Below, in pieces: positions 11,420-22,828 of a DNA stretch of 64,000 nt. The notes beneath the pieces are model-generated. The model was given only the letters and a program-made list of their open reading frames with translations, was not told where the DNA came from and did not search any database. Positions within the stretch are counted from its first letter, which is position 1, and every line of letters begins with the position of its first letter. Position numbers and translations under genes: made by a program. Location of the stretch: positions 2,418,001-2,482,000 of the forward strand of contig OX344753.2 of NCBI GenBank assembly GCA_947034885.2, given 5' to 3'. The DNA comes from Thuidium tamariscinum. Its lineage: Eukaryota; Streptophyta; Bryopsida; Hypnales; Thuidiaceae.

Positions 11420-12572
11420 GTAATTTTCTGAACCCATATCTCAGTAGGCTTGGATTTTCACTTGAATTGAAAATGAATATTAAAAATTGAAAAGTTTCTA
11501 GGATTAACAAATCTTATACTGGTCCATCTTAGAATTGCATTGCTAATGGGTACCTGCTCATAATTAATGTATTTAGTTAGGATCTTCTGGGAATGTATAT
11601 TCTGTGAATATGACTGTAGGGTGGGACCATTGTTATCTTCAAAGGCAGATGCGCAATCCATGTCATGGGGCTCCAAGCTTAATTATGCTCTTGTGAGCAT
11701 AATCTAGAAATCCCCATATGCTCTTGTCACTCATGTCATAAACTACAGAACCTAAGGAATGAGTTGGAGTAATGAAAAAGAAAAGAAGATCATAGTTATT
11801 TAGTAGAATTGAATGTGAAAGGGTTATTGTTTTGGTAAACAGTATTGGTGGATGGCTTGTCAACTTTTGTGGGAGTCACTGCTGGTTCAGAGTTCACACT
11901 GTGGTATGGGCAGACGGTCAAAACTGGGAGTAATGAAATGTTAAACATTCATTTTAAAAAAGAATTGAATGTGAAAGTCCGAATTCCTTTATAGAATTCA
12001 TGAATTGTTGTTTACATGTATAAGACTTTCAGTGCCACATACGAAGTTAGAAGAATGTTGCTAAATTATGAATTATTTACAAATGGTTGTAGTCGGAACA
12101 AAAAAATGAAAGGCATGTGTCAATGTTCTTTTTTATTATGGGTGCTGTTGAATTGTATATTAGACTTCCTTCTATAACACTATTTCTTGTGACCTTATTA
12201 ATTTCCTGGAACTCATGATACCGAATTCATAGAATGAGGGGCATATATATGATTCTATTTAGTCAGAGTTTGAAACCTATGTCAATTACTTCTTGCAGCT
12301 GCATGTGGTCACCATGAAATGAAATTGATGTAACACGTTCCTGTAATTAAATTTACATCTGCACAGTGAACTGTGGATAATATTTTCATGAGAATATTTT
12401 CATGAGCGATAAAGAAAGTTTAATGTCTGAGCATATGGTGGTTGATGTGACTATGAAATGGCAATGCAGATATGACTTTCAAAGTATTTATTGCATTAGT
12501 AGACATGTTATATAATTTTGAACTAAATATAAGTGGGTCTAATTTAATTTTGATGTTGCATTGTGTTGACAG
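11420..12572 (+). other. Transposase intron 2
   Basis: The donor is GTAATT at 11420 and the acceptor ACAG ends at 12572. Joining the flanks restores the family motif LPYW-x-DNLVRHGLDVMH in phase 0. I see no further gene in these 1,153 bp. Confidence 0.75.
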
Positions 12573-13471
12573 GATAATTTAGTACGTCATGGTCTGGATG
12601 TAATGCATTGTGAGAAGAACTTGGCGGAAAACTTCCTGAAGACAACATTTGGTGAGAAAGACACACCAGCTGTAAGAGTAGATATGCAAGCGCGCAACAT
12701 TCGACCACACTTGCACCTACAGCCAATTGGTCCAAACCGAGACAGATTGCATATGCCAGTAGCATCTTATGTGCTTTCTGCTGAAGATAAAGCAAAGGTT
12801 CTGTGTGTCCTAAAGAATCTGAGGACACCAACACATTATGTGTCTGCTCTTCATACCAAAATCAGCAAAGGTAAACTGAGCGGTTTGAAATCCCATGACT
12901 TCCATATCCTTTTACAGCAAATCTTGCCATTGTGTTATAGGAAGATCTCCAACAAGTCTTTGGCAAGGGTTCTCATACGACTGAGTCGTGTATTTCAAAA
13001 AATTTGCGCTAAAACAATAAACCTTGATGATAAAGACCATTTGATGGTTGATTCAGCGGAGACAATGTGTATGTTGGAAAAAGAAATGCCTCCTTCATTT
13101 TTTGACATCATGACACATTTGCCACATCACTTAGTGGAAGAGATTTTTCTATGCGGACCTGTTCATAGCAGATGGATGTATCCATTTGAACGTTATTTCA
13201 AAACATTGAAAGGTTATGTGAGAAACTTAGCAAAACCCGAAGGCTGCATAGCACAAGGCTACCAAGTAGAAGAAGCTCTGGGGTTCATTACAGAGTACAT
13301 GGCAGATTACAACATTACATCACGTAGAGTATGGGACGACAAGGAAGAGCCAGCAATGGTGGATGAAATTTTGGAAGGGAAGGGGAAGAAGAAATTGTTG
13401 CCAGAAGCATTGCGGAATGCAATGCATGATTTTGTTTTGGATAATGCATCACATATTGAACCTCTCCGAGA
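12573..13471 (+). CDS. CACTA transposase exon 3 (end of TNP2 plus DUF4218)
   Basis: The exon starts with DNLVRHGLDVMHCEKN, the conserved C-terminal edge of the TNP2 core. It continues into a DUF4218 region with LSGLKSHDFHILLQQILP, HLPHHLVEEIFLCGPVHSRWMYPFER and YVRNLAKPEGCIAQGYQVEEAL, all hallmarks of plant CACTA transposases. About 299 codons are intact. It ends CCGAGA|GTAAGT in phase 2. The same splice position is kept in the inverted second copy at 18849, which supports the model. The role of DUF4218 is unknown; it always accompanies TNP2. Confidence 0.85.
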
Positions 13472-15293
13472 GTAAGTTTCTAGCCATTGAATTGCTCATG
13501 GATAACGTACAGTACTTCTTATTGAAATTTTGTTTCGTCGTGTTGGTCTAAGAAGGTCTATAATTTTGAAGTAGTAATTCTGAATGCCAGTATAATGATT
13601 TGAGGTAGGAGACCCGTCAAGTCAGGTCTTGAATAGCATACGTAATTTTGTCGGGAAATTGAGGTCCCAGGAACAGTCTCGATGAGCAGTGTGTATGGGG
13701 AGAAGTGGAGTTTAGTCTGCTTAAAAAAAAATCATTTTGCAGTGTATTAAACTTTGTTGAATTAGTTATGTACTTACATAAATTACAGTAGGTGGTCATC
13801 AGAGGTCAGTAGTTTTTGAACAGGGTAGAATAGGAATGTTGAAGGAAGCCAAATTTGAAAGTATGTCATCTGCAGTGCATGCTTGAGTGATAGTGTTTTT
13901 AGAAGAGAATTTGTCTTGCAATTGGCTTTATGGTGTTTGTGAATGAATAGAGGGACACAGCATAGAGGCCAATATATGGTTCTGTGAGTGAGCAGTAACT
14001 TCTGCCAATTAGAAGGTTATTGAGGTCCTTAACTTGAACTCTGGTAAAATGTTTTCTTGAGTTACCTCTGTGAATGTCAGCTTGTCTTTGGTAAAATGAA
14101 GATGAAGAGGACAGTGGAAGAGATCCCAGTAGTAGATAGATATTGCACATCTTGAACCTGAATTCTTTATAGCCTTAGTGTAAATTGCAAAGAAGAACTT
14201 CAGGAAATTAAGGTGGGTCTAAAAATATTTGGAATGTTCTACAGTTTTGAGTTAGTACTCTGGGAACAGAGGAAAGATTGGAAAATACGGTAGTCAGTTG
14301 AGTGTAGTCATTTTAAGCAGTACTGAATTGTGAAAGTGGAGAAGACAATGTGGGTCAGGGAGTTCATCTTAGTGGTTGTCAGATGTAGTTCTTGATGATA
14401 GCGAGCCTAATAAAGAACAGTCCAATATGTTATGTTCAATGTTTCGGGGTAAGGCATAAGGTAGAATTTTAAACATGGCCGGAAACTGTGATATCTCGTT
14501 GTGCAGACTGAAACGCTGCATTATTTATTTGAAGTGTACATATAGTTTGGATGTCTGTGAGTGGATACATTGCTAGTTTATGAAGTGGGAGTTAGGACTG
14601 CCAGCAGAACAAGTATATCAAACTTGTAAGACCTTTGTAAGAATGAAAACAAGAGTGCAGGATCTTATTGATGAGTATTTGGAAGGAGGTCCCTGTTTGT
14701 TGAAATGCTATAGGTTGTTGTTTCAGTATGAGTACTCTTGAGGTCCAAATATATCAAAAATGAATTCAATGAAATAAAGAATTATCCAATTGGAATCTTC
14801 TCTTGTACTTGTTAGTTTTGTGTACAGTCAAACGTAGTAGGTATCTTTAAAAAAATGAAGTGGATGGTAAATTGGAGTGCTCATGAGAAGCAGGGCTGTA
14901 CCTAAGAAGTGCTTGCATGGAAGAGTCTTAAGATGTGCATGCTTCTGTACTGTACCGCAGTGAAGATGATTTCAATATTCAAGGGGGTAGTTGATGATAT
15001 TTATTATTTTGCACCTTCACAGAATTTTAGTGACAGCCTTGTTAGATATATGTTAGCAGTGGACATTAAATCCTGTTTCTCTTTTTTTTTTTCTTTCATT
15101 GAAACAAATGAAACGAGATTTTCTGGCAGAGAAGAATATGCGAGCCCACTGGGCAGCAGGGCCTAGTAATGGGACAGCAGATGTGCTTGTTCTTTGAGTG
15201 TTGGACTGATAAAATAGAATGTTGTGGAATATGAAGGCTTGTTTTGTTAATGAATTGGAAATATTGAATTACTAAGTTTGGTTTGCATTGCAG
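13472..15293 (+). other. Transposase intron 3
   Basis: The donor is GTAAGT at 13472 and the acceptor TTGCAG ends at 15293. The equivalent intron in the inverted copy (18523-18848) is only 326 bp, so this one has gained about 1.5 kb. I could not identify a discrete inserted element in it, and no convincing coding frame is present. Confidence 0.7.
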
Positions 15294-16173
15294 GAGGTAT
15301 CAAGTCATATGGCAGGAGAGGACGAATGCAAGAGCAGAGTTCCGTAGGAGTCATCCGCACAGGAATGGAAAGAGAGGTGCACCCTATCCTGGAGGATTGG
15401 AAGAAATTCCATCGTTTGTAGAATGGATTCAACAAGATGTTGCAAACTGTCAATCCCAAGGATTGCATATTCCTAAAGATGTAGAAGACTCATCAAAACT
15501 CCCATCCTTGGAAGCACGAAGTTTTAAAAGTATGTATGCATATGGATACCATTTCAGAGTGAAGAGTGCAGAGCAAAGCGTGAGGAGTACCTGCGACTCA
15601 GGTGTAGCAGCGATGTTTCGACAACCTTGCCGATCAGGGAGGCGAGATCAAAACATAGTGAATGCTGACTTGGAGTACATAGGTCAAATAGTAGATATTG
15701 TGGAATTAAACTATGGGAGACATTGCACAGTTCTTTTGGTGTGTGAGTGGGTGAAAGCCAACTACAGAGGAAGAAATGCAACAGTGAAGAAAGATGAATG
15801 GGGATTTACTATGGCAAATTTTGGAGCTCTTGTACCGTTTGGTTATGAATCACTGGCTTTTCCAATTCATTGTCAACAAGTTTTCTTCTCAGATGATGAA
15901 GACAAGCCCGGTTGGAAGGTGGTGTTATAGACAGAGGTAAGAGGTCGTCGAATAGACAGTGAGGGCCAAGAAGGGGAGGATCCAAATATGTTTGCAATGG
16001 GCAGGGATGGCGATTTTGAAGGCTTGCGAGTGCCAAATGAAGCTAGAGAGTCCTCTGCAAATGAAGGTTATGGAGGAAGAGATATTGAAGTGAATGAAAT
16101 ATTGAACAATTCAGTAGAAGAAGGCGACTTGATGTTTGACAGAGACATAGGCGAATCATCGGACGAGGAGTGA
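15294..16173 (+). pseudogene. CACTA transposase exon 4 (DUF4216), interrupted by an in-frame TAG
   Basis: The exon encodes a DUF4216 region: FRRSHPHRNG, LPSLEARSFKSMYAYGYHFRVKS, YIGQIVDIVELNYGRHCTVLLVCEWV and FGYESLAFPIHCQQVFFSDD. It begins RYQVIWQ after a phase-2 junction with exon 3. At 15928-15930 a TAG follows KVVL. The same frame then stays open for 81 codons (TEVRGRRID... to SSDEE, stop 16171-16173), including an acidic C-terminus like that of related transposases. The simplest reading is a single nonsense mutation truncating the protein; readthrough or a sequencing error are alternatives. The rest of the gene is open, so this copy died recently or is still near-functional. Confidence 0.75.
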
Positions 16174-17936
16174 TAGATTTTGACAATGGGAGCAGGTAAG
16201 CTTTCATACTTCTGGTTCATATGTTGTGGTACCTAGGCTTTGTAGGTTGAGATTGGATTTGAGGAAAATAATGTACCTGCAAAATGGAGTGAAAATGTGA
16301 AGTTTTTGACAAAGAATATGAAAGAAGAGAGAAACTGAAAAAGAAGTTGTCAAATTGTGGGTGAAAACGGAATTAGAGGCATTAATTACATTTTAAAGTG
16401 AACATTTTATATCACGAGTGCAGATGAATTTTGAACATGAAAGCGCAACTATGAGTGTTTGAATCAGCAGGCAATTAAAGGTACTAAGTACTTTGCTGAG
16501 GTCCTTAGTCACAGAGAGTAAGTAGATCTGCCATCTCCATATTCAAAAATGCATCAGAAGATAAGGAACTGTTGGAATAGAAGGTTACAGAGAGTATTAT
16601 GGAGGGGGATGTCCTCTAATTATTTAGCACCCTAAACTAGAGCTTGAGCTTTAAACCCATCATAAGAAGGCAAAACATTTTGAGTTCCAGTGTGGAAGAA
16701 GAAACAAAGTGGAGCATGGTTTATGAAGGAAGCTTTCATATTCCCTGCTAGAAATTGCAAATATCTAAATATCTGTAAATATAGGAAAACATCTGAAGCA
16801 GGTATAATGTATTATCCCAAATTTGAAAGAGTGCTCCCAGTTAATGTGACAGTAACAAGTACTGATAAATTATGGGAGTCTCATGTGTATGTGTAATGTA
16901 ATATTGGCTGGAAGCATGTACGTGTGAGCTCTGATGTAAAAATTTTTGAAAGTTGGAGATGAACTATAGTGCGAATGCTAAGGTGGAAGAGATTTCTTGG
17001 GACCACATTATATGTATTGAGTAGAGACCCCTACACTATCAGCAGTCATAGCTTTCAGTGACTTTTCCAGATACGAATTTTCAATAAGTAATGTGATGTG
17101 CAGGTCAAGTAGTAGGGATGCTCTTTGAATTAGGGACGAGGTGAAGGCAGAAAAGAAGAAAGGAAGAAGAGCTGTAGGAGTACTTCACATTTGTTTTAAA
17201 GTGGTGTGTTTCTTTAATTGCTAAATGTTTGTTTAATTCTTCTTTTGTGATGATTTCAGTGAGAATTGATATATTGCATTTTTTTTTCAACAATTTGTGT
17301 GATCAAGTAGAGGTAGGATGTTTGCAGAAACAAATGTGATAGTAATAGTCCACAGTAGTTGTTGGCAGCAGGTTTTCTCTGAACGAAAAGAGGTATCAGT
17401 AGGAGATGGCTCCATATGAGCAGCCAGGTAGTTATGCAGAACGCAATGGCATTGACCATTAGTAGTCAGTGGATGAAGGAAGGCTGCCAAGGTAGTTTAT
17501 TTGATAATGTGGCTTTCACCTTTGTCATGTATTTTATTGTGACCTTGACAGCAATTGAATATGATTCAGCAAGTGAAGAAGAGCCATTTTTCTATAATAT
17601 GATCTCTTGTATCCATGTGTTTGTGGAATGAGGTATGAGTCTTAATTCAATACTGTTGAAAAAAGTACATTACATGGTCGACATGCAGGGAAGGACATGG
17701 CATCCTGAATAGAGTTCCAGGGAATGAGGAAGTCAAACACATTATCTCAAAGGGAACAGTTCTTCGAAACTGTAACTGGAATCACACTTCTGAACATTAA
17801 ATCATGAATCTAGATGTGCCTATGACTCTTTTTCTTACAAAAGAGATCACTGAAAACAGCATTTAAAAAAAATGAACAATTAATATTTCGAAAGTAAAAT
17901 CCAGAACCCAAACAACAAATGACCTGAGGTACATGA
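16174..17936. other. 3' non-coding region of the CACTA element
   Basis: This AT-rich sequence lies between the transposase stop and the subterminal repeats. I see no recognisable gene. The short open frames (for example at 16690-16896) have no known domain. Confidence 0.5.
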
Positions 17937-18084
17937 ATGCAGTACCGAAATCAACAGAGAACTGTTGTCCCTTCCACGGTAATTAACAGAACGTTTGATA
18001 AAGTGTTAAAATGGTCAATGCACTACCGAGATCAACAAAAAACTGTTAATTTTTTGTTGATCTGGACCACAATTTCTAGTAGTG
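17937..18084 (-). repeat. CACTA right terminus and subterminal repeats
   Basis: Reading inward on the minus strand from 18084 the sequence begins CACTACTAGAAATTGTGG. Two 31-bp near-copies of a subterminal motif follow, each ending CGGTA(G/C)TGCATT, at about 18017-18047 and 17937-17965. An inverted third piece makes a hairpin (GATCAACAAAAAA / TTTTTTGTTGATC) at 18031-18064. Subterminal motif clusters of this type are where CACTA proteins bind. Confidence 0.75.
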
Positions 18085-18522
18085 ATAGTGGTGCAGTGAT
18101 TCCGGTAGTCCAACTCAAGAATCTCTTCAATGTACCCTACGTAGTCATCAATTCTCTCTATAGGTTGCCCGTTACGTAAACCCCACCGTAGTTGTCGAGT
18201 GAATGAGGCTACAACACAAGAGTCTCGTGTGACCAAGCTTCTTTCAACACTACGAACACGCAAGTGCATGCCAAAGGCATGCATTTGACGATGTGATATA
18301 GCATAGCGCTGAGGAGGCTGTGCGTACTGTATGACATCTTCATGGACATGTTCACCTGCAGCTCGGAGAGTTTGCACACGGTTAGCCACCCACGATGCAA
18401 AAGGAGGCAAATCATTCAGCTCCGGTGGATAACAAGGTGCTGTTGTTGGATGCCGACGGCGAAATCGTCTCCGGAAAGCCTCCCTCTCTTCCCAGCGCTG
18501 CCCTCTAAGTATGGAATATTCC
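18085..18522 (-). pseudogene. Second CACTA copy: DUF4216 exon, cut by the CACTA insertion
   Basis: On the minus strand the exon reads REYSILRGQRWEE, FRRRFRRRHP, QRYAISHRQMHAFGMHLRVRS, SCVVASFTRQ and YVGYIEEILELDYRNHCT. These align with exon 4 of the + strand element (RYQVIWQER, FRRSHPH, EARSFKSMYAYGYHFRVKS, SGVAAMFRQ, YIGQIVDIVELNYGRHCT). The match stops where the CACTACTAG terminus begins at 18084. The remainder of DUF4216 is therefore presumably beyond the left end of the inserted element, outside the window. The exon opens after a TGTAG acceptor at the same position as in the other copy. Confidence 0.8.
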
Positions 18523-18848
18523 CTACAGAGAAGATTACATAAAGTGTTGTCAGGGCGAACCAGCAATATGCAGACTTTAACATCGACACAGACGTTGCTT
18601 TTGATGTCTACATGGACGTTCACATGTACAGAGTCCCGTCAAGTACAATGTCAAAGTAAACATCGAGACGAATGCATGATGAACGTCTTTAGACTTTTAC
18701 AAGTCACTATAGTCTGAACCTCCACAAACTGCTGGTGCTCTGTTAGTCTCCTAGAAGGAATAATGTAGACACATCCTAGAAACAATAGAATAGTGTGCGT
18801 CTTCCGTGATGACCATTAGTGCAAAGGGTTTAGGTCAAGGGCACTTAC

Positions 18849-18999
18849 TGTCGCCATTGCTCCAAGCATGCTGCATTGTCGAGGACAAAAGCATGGGCAT
18901 AGTTTCAGAACTCATCAGACATTTTCCGCTTTCTTTGATAGTTGGAACGAAGAATCTCATCATTCATGGTTGGTTCTTCCTCTGGATCCCACACACGAT
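18849..18999 (-). pseudogene. Second CACTA copy: remnant of the DUF4218 exon with a nonsense codon
   Basis: The minus strand encodes RVWDPEEEPTMNDEIL and then, past a TGA at 18905-18907, AHAFVLDNAA. These match RVWDDKEEPAMVDEIL and MHDFVLDNAS near the end of exon 3 in the + strand copy. The exon ends CGACA|GTAAGT, the same splice position. Upstream of RVWD (beyond 18999) the similarity stops, so most of DUF4218 and all of TNP2 are missing or unrecognisable. Confidence 0.7.
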
Positions 19000-19079
19000 G
19001 CAATGGAAGAACCCGTTGGTGGTTGTTGGGGTCCTTGTGTACCCAATCCTTGTCGCACTCCTTCACCTCCTCTTCCTCA

Positions 19080-20244
19080 AAATGAAGGGGTCGTAGAAGT
19101 CCAAGCTCTGTCGTCTTCTTCAAAAGCCGCCAATCCAAATGACGATAACGTGGATGATGGTATCTCCCATAACAACAACGACGATGATGACGACCTCCCT
19201 CCAGGAAATGGCGGCGGAAACATAGGGAGGACTGCAAATCCAAATTGTGGAGGATCTTCTCACAATCAAGATGGCAATGCAGGGCCTACAAGAATGGGGG
19301 CATCAGTTCGTAGCAATAGAGTTGTCGAACGACACCATGATAGAAACGTTAGAAATGCAAGAATGGCACGTCCTATTGCAAGAAATCAATCGACAAGTAA
19401 TGTGAGAAGGCGTTTTGACCCAGAGCATGTAGACTACAATGATGTTTTTGCATTTATTGACGCACTAGAAGACCTTGCCCGTGAACCCACTCCAGTTGCG
19501 AGCCGTCCTGTTGGTTCTAACCGAACTACCCAAGCGCCACATTCCCTAGACCCATCTTCACCAGCAACTTCCAATGCCATCCAAAGCCCTTTTGAAGAAA
19601 GGTTAGGCTCTGTGAGAAATGTTGATATGACTCCTCAAAACATTTCCCGTGTACTGTTGGTGGTAGACCACCTACGGCACCTCGGCCTTCCATTCATCAT
19701 GAAGTGGGTCAATATCAACAAGGTCGTGGAAGGACGGGAGGCCGTAGAAGGGCTGGAGGCCGAGGAGGGACTAGAGGTCGTGGAGGAACAGAAGGTCCAC
19801 ATATTAGAGAAGCATCATCGTCAAGGCCTACTCATTGTCCACTCCTTGGAATAGGGGCAAGAGACTCAAATAAGGTGGTAGAACCATTCTTGAATACATA
19901 CGTACCAAGACCTAGTAGGTCAACCCCGGCATTTGTTGTTCTTTGAGTTTCAAGTGGGGCCCACTATAAATTCTAATGCAGAAGACCCCAACGCACTGCG
20001 ACATAAGAGGTTCAAGCGCAAACGTAGTCAAGGTCAAACTATTGTAAAGCTTCGAAATGAAAACTCAGAGATTCAGGGACATTGGACCACAGATAGTGGT
20101 GAAGCAAAAGATGAAGATGCCAATGACGAGGATGATCCAAACTGCGATGAGGCACCACAGGATGATGATGTTGTTGTTCAAGATGCTAATGTAGTGGATC
20201 CAAGTGCCCAAGAAGTTCGTAGGTCGAGTCGTTTCAATAACTGA
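19080..20244 (+). pseudogene. Broken acidic/RGG-type coding sequence of unknown family
   Basis: Three consecutive + strand frames look like pieces of one protein. The first (about 19080-19650) is Asn/Asp-rich, with a run of aspartates and then RRFDPEHVDYNDVFAFIDALEDLAREP. The second (about 19655-19946) is Pro-rich and then RGG-rich (GRGRTGGRRRAGGRGGTRGR) and continues through RDSNKVVEPFLNTYVPRPSR. The third (19933-20244) has a basic patch (KRFKRKRSQ), a long acidic tail and ends QEVRRSSRFNN before a stop. Frame changes near 19650 and 19940 could be frameshifts or unrecognised introns. I do not recognise the family. Acidic plus RGG composition suggests a nucleic-acid-binding protein, perhaps from a transposon, but this is inference. 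Confidence 0.35.
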
Positions 20245-20625
20245 GTTGCACCAATGGTAGATCTCATGTCTTTAAGAGTTGAAGAGAATTGTAGCAATTA
20301 AAAGAAAGATGGATGAGAAGCCAAAGGAATGTCTTAGATAACCGATGAGAAAGTGGGCATATTTTCGAAGTATAGATTTATTATATTGTTATTGTACTTT
20401 GCAATGCATGAATTTTATAAATACTTTTGGTTATCATAAAGATTGAAGCCTACTAATATGTCTATAATGTTTTTGTATTTGACATTTTGACGTGCATGTT
20501 GGAAACATTGGTGAGTGCAATCATGTAATATATTTTGTAGGCTAATTCTATTTAATATGAGAGGCACTTTGACTTCAATGATGAATTGGGTTTGATAGTT
20601 GAATTTCATTTCAAGGTCTGTGATG
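20245..20625. other. Non-coding gap
   Basis: This is AT-rich sequence between the broken coding region and the foldback element; I see no features. Confidence 0.5.
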
Positions 20626-22492
20626 TGGCTATTTTATTTTGTACAATGGGGTACCAATAAAAAAAAGTCTTTTTCGAATTCGCGGTGAGAATTTTTTGGT
20701 ATGGCCAACTTTGAAAGCCTCCCGAGAGCTCAAAAATTAGTATTTAACCACAAAATTTTTACCACAGCATAACCTTGAAGTTAATTATATGTATGAGAAA
20801 TTTCAAGCCCAAAAGATTCAGGAAAGAAAAGTTATTCAAAATCTACCAACATGGGTAGTGGTGAGAAACATTTCACTACTTTCAACTTTGACACCTTCCT
20901 AAGGAGTAAGGATTGAGTCTTGGTTCTTTTTCCGTGAAATTTTTGTCATGAAATAATCTCTATGTTCTTAATATGTATAAAAAATTTCAAGGTAAAGGAA
21001 GTTTTGATGAAGAAGATATTTGAAATCTCTCAACAGGTGTAGTTCTCTGAAACTTTTGACAATTACCAATTTTGACACCCTACCAAGGGCTAAAAAATTG
21101 GTTTCTTACCATGAATTTTTTTTGGTGAAGTCATCTCTATGTTCATAATATATGCTACAAATTTCAAGTTAAAATGAATTACCAAAAAAAAGATATACAA
21201 AATCTCACAAGTCACAACATGTGTGGTTATGAGAAATTTTTTACTATTGCCAACTTTGACACCCTCCCAAGGGCTGAAAATTTGTCTATTTAATATGGAA
21301 TTATTTGAATAAAATCAACTTTATGTTGATGTTCCAAATTTCAAGTTCAAAACACATACCCAGAAAAAGATATTCAAAATCTCTCAACATGTGTAGTTGT
21401 GAGGTTGAGTTTCTACATTCGTGTCAAACTTGGCTCCACAAAATAATACTATACTAAGAGTATCCCCATGCCACAGCCTTCAAACAGGGGCGTCAAATGA
21501 GTTTTGACATGGGCTCATGGTTGGTGCAAGTGCTTCATGTCCCATGCCAACACTCCAAATAGACTCACTAAACACATCCCCCAAGTAAAAAAACTACCTT
21601 TATCAAGCCAGTGCAAGGTGTCAGGCCAAGTGTTGAGCCTCCAAGCTCACAATGGCTGAAAATTCTCTAAAGGTGTGCCAGATTGAGGAAATCGAGATTT
21701 AGTGAGCCACGTTGAAGAAACACAATAGTAGAGTGTGGTTGTTACTTTGAAGTTTTTGCTGGGTAAATATTTGCTTTGAAGTGCCTGGCATGGGGCAGTT
21801 CACAGGGCAAACACTCCATATAATCAATTTCGAGCCCTTTGAAGAGCAGGCATGGGGATGCTCTAAGGACTCAAGAACTTAATCTCATAACCACACATGT
21901 TGTGACTTGTGAGATTTTGTATATCTTTTTTTTTGGAATTCATTTTAACTTGAAATTTGTAGCATATATTATGAACATAGAGATGACTTCACCAAAAAAA
22001 ATTCATGGTAAGAAACCAATTTTTTAGCCCTTGGTAGGGTGTCAAAATTGGTAATTGTCAAAAGTTTCAGAGAACTACACCTGTTGAGAGATTTCAAATA
22101 TCTTCTTCATCAAAACTTCCTTTACCTTGAAATTTTTTATACATATTAAGAACATAGAGATTATTTCATGACAAAAATTTCACGGAAAAAGAACCAAGAC
22201 TCAATCCTTACTCCTTAGGAAGGTGTCAAAGTTGAAAGTAGTGAAATGTTTCTCACCACTACCCATGTTGGTAGATTTTGAATAACTTTTCTTTCCTGAA
22301 TCTTTTGGGCTTGAAATTTCTCATACATATAATTAACTTCAAGGTTATGCTGTGGTAAAAATTTTGTGGTTAAATACTAATTTTTGAGCTCTCGGGAGGC
22401 TTTCAAAGTTGGCCATACCAAAAAATTTCTCACCGTGAATTCGAAAAAGACTTTTTTATATTGGTACCCCATTGTACAAAATAAAATAACCA
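20626..22492. mobile_element. Foldback element with ~608-bp inverted arms
   Basis: The sequence 20626-21233 recurs almost exactly in reverse complement at 21884-22492; both outer ends carry TATTTTATTTTGTACAATGG. Each arm contains about three diverged copies of a ~185-bp unit, recognisable by 'CCAACTTTGACACCCT' followed by 'AAATTTCAAG' and 'ATATTCAAAATCTC'. A fourth copy lies in the loop. There is no transposase. I could not see a clean target duplication at the outer ends. The long arms built of subrepeats fit a Foldback or TIR-MULE type element, but the superfamily is not settled. A MITE sits in the loop. Confidence 0.8.
21458..21863. mobile_element. Harbinger-like MITE (406 bp) in the foldback loop
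   Basis: The termini GAGTATCCCCATGCC and GGCATGGGGATGCTC are inverted with one mismatch in 15. They are flanked by TAA on both sides (21455-21457 and 21864-21866). A TAA/TTA 3-bp duplication is typical of PIF/Harbinger elements and their MITEs. There is no coding capacity. Confidence 0.75.
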
Positions 22493-22828
22493 ATTGAAAA
22501 TTTTGCATGCTAAGCCCCATGACTAATTTTACTTCCCAAGGTAATTTCAAATAATTTGGATTGATTTTTCTATTTGTACTCATTTGTATTCATTTTTTGC
22601 ACCAAAAATTATAACAATTAGAAAATTGGTACAAAACAGACTGTAATTTCTCATGGTGATATAGAATTAAGAGTTTGAATTAGAATAAATTTCAGATTGT
22701 TATTTGAACACTACCCGTATTCAAAAGGCTAAAATTAGTTCACATAAGAAGTTTGACCACTTCACAATTGACAAAGTCCTTAAAGGGTTACGGACCTTCT
22801 ACCCTATAGAACCCATAAATGAAATCCG
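22493..22828. other. Non-coding gap, possibly inner part of a hAT fragment
   Basis: This is AT-rich sequence without genes. The inner limit of the adjoining hAT end is unclear and could reach into this stretch. Confidence 0.4.

Larger units (their letters stand above)
1..18084 (+). mobile_element. CACTA (En/Spm) DNA transposon, left end outside the window
   Basis: The element is defined by a + strand transposase gene with the exon order typical of plant CACTA elements (Transposase-associated, TNP2, DUF4218, DUF4216) and by a right terminus at 18084. Read from the end inwards, that terminus starts CACTACTAGAAATTGTGG, the usual plant CACTA start. Just inside it are two near-copies of a 31-bp subterminal motif (around AACAGTT..TGTTGAT..CGGTA.TGCATT), as expected for transposase-binding sites. 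The first intron is swollen by a hAT insertion. The right edge interrupts the DUF4216 exon of another CACTA copy, so this element is the younger of the two. I found no matching left terminus in the first 2.5 kb, so the start given is only the window edge. The 3-bp target duplication cannot be checked. Confidence 0.7.

Noticed and set aside
18021..18084. 64-bp CACTA...TAGTG palindrome as a complete miniature CACTA element
   Set aside because: The left CACTACCGAGATC belongs to a subterminal motif repeated further inside (with CAGTA in place of CACTA at 17938), so it is better explained as part of the terminus of the large element.
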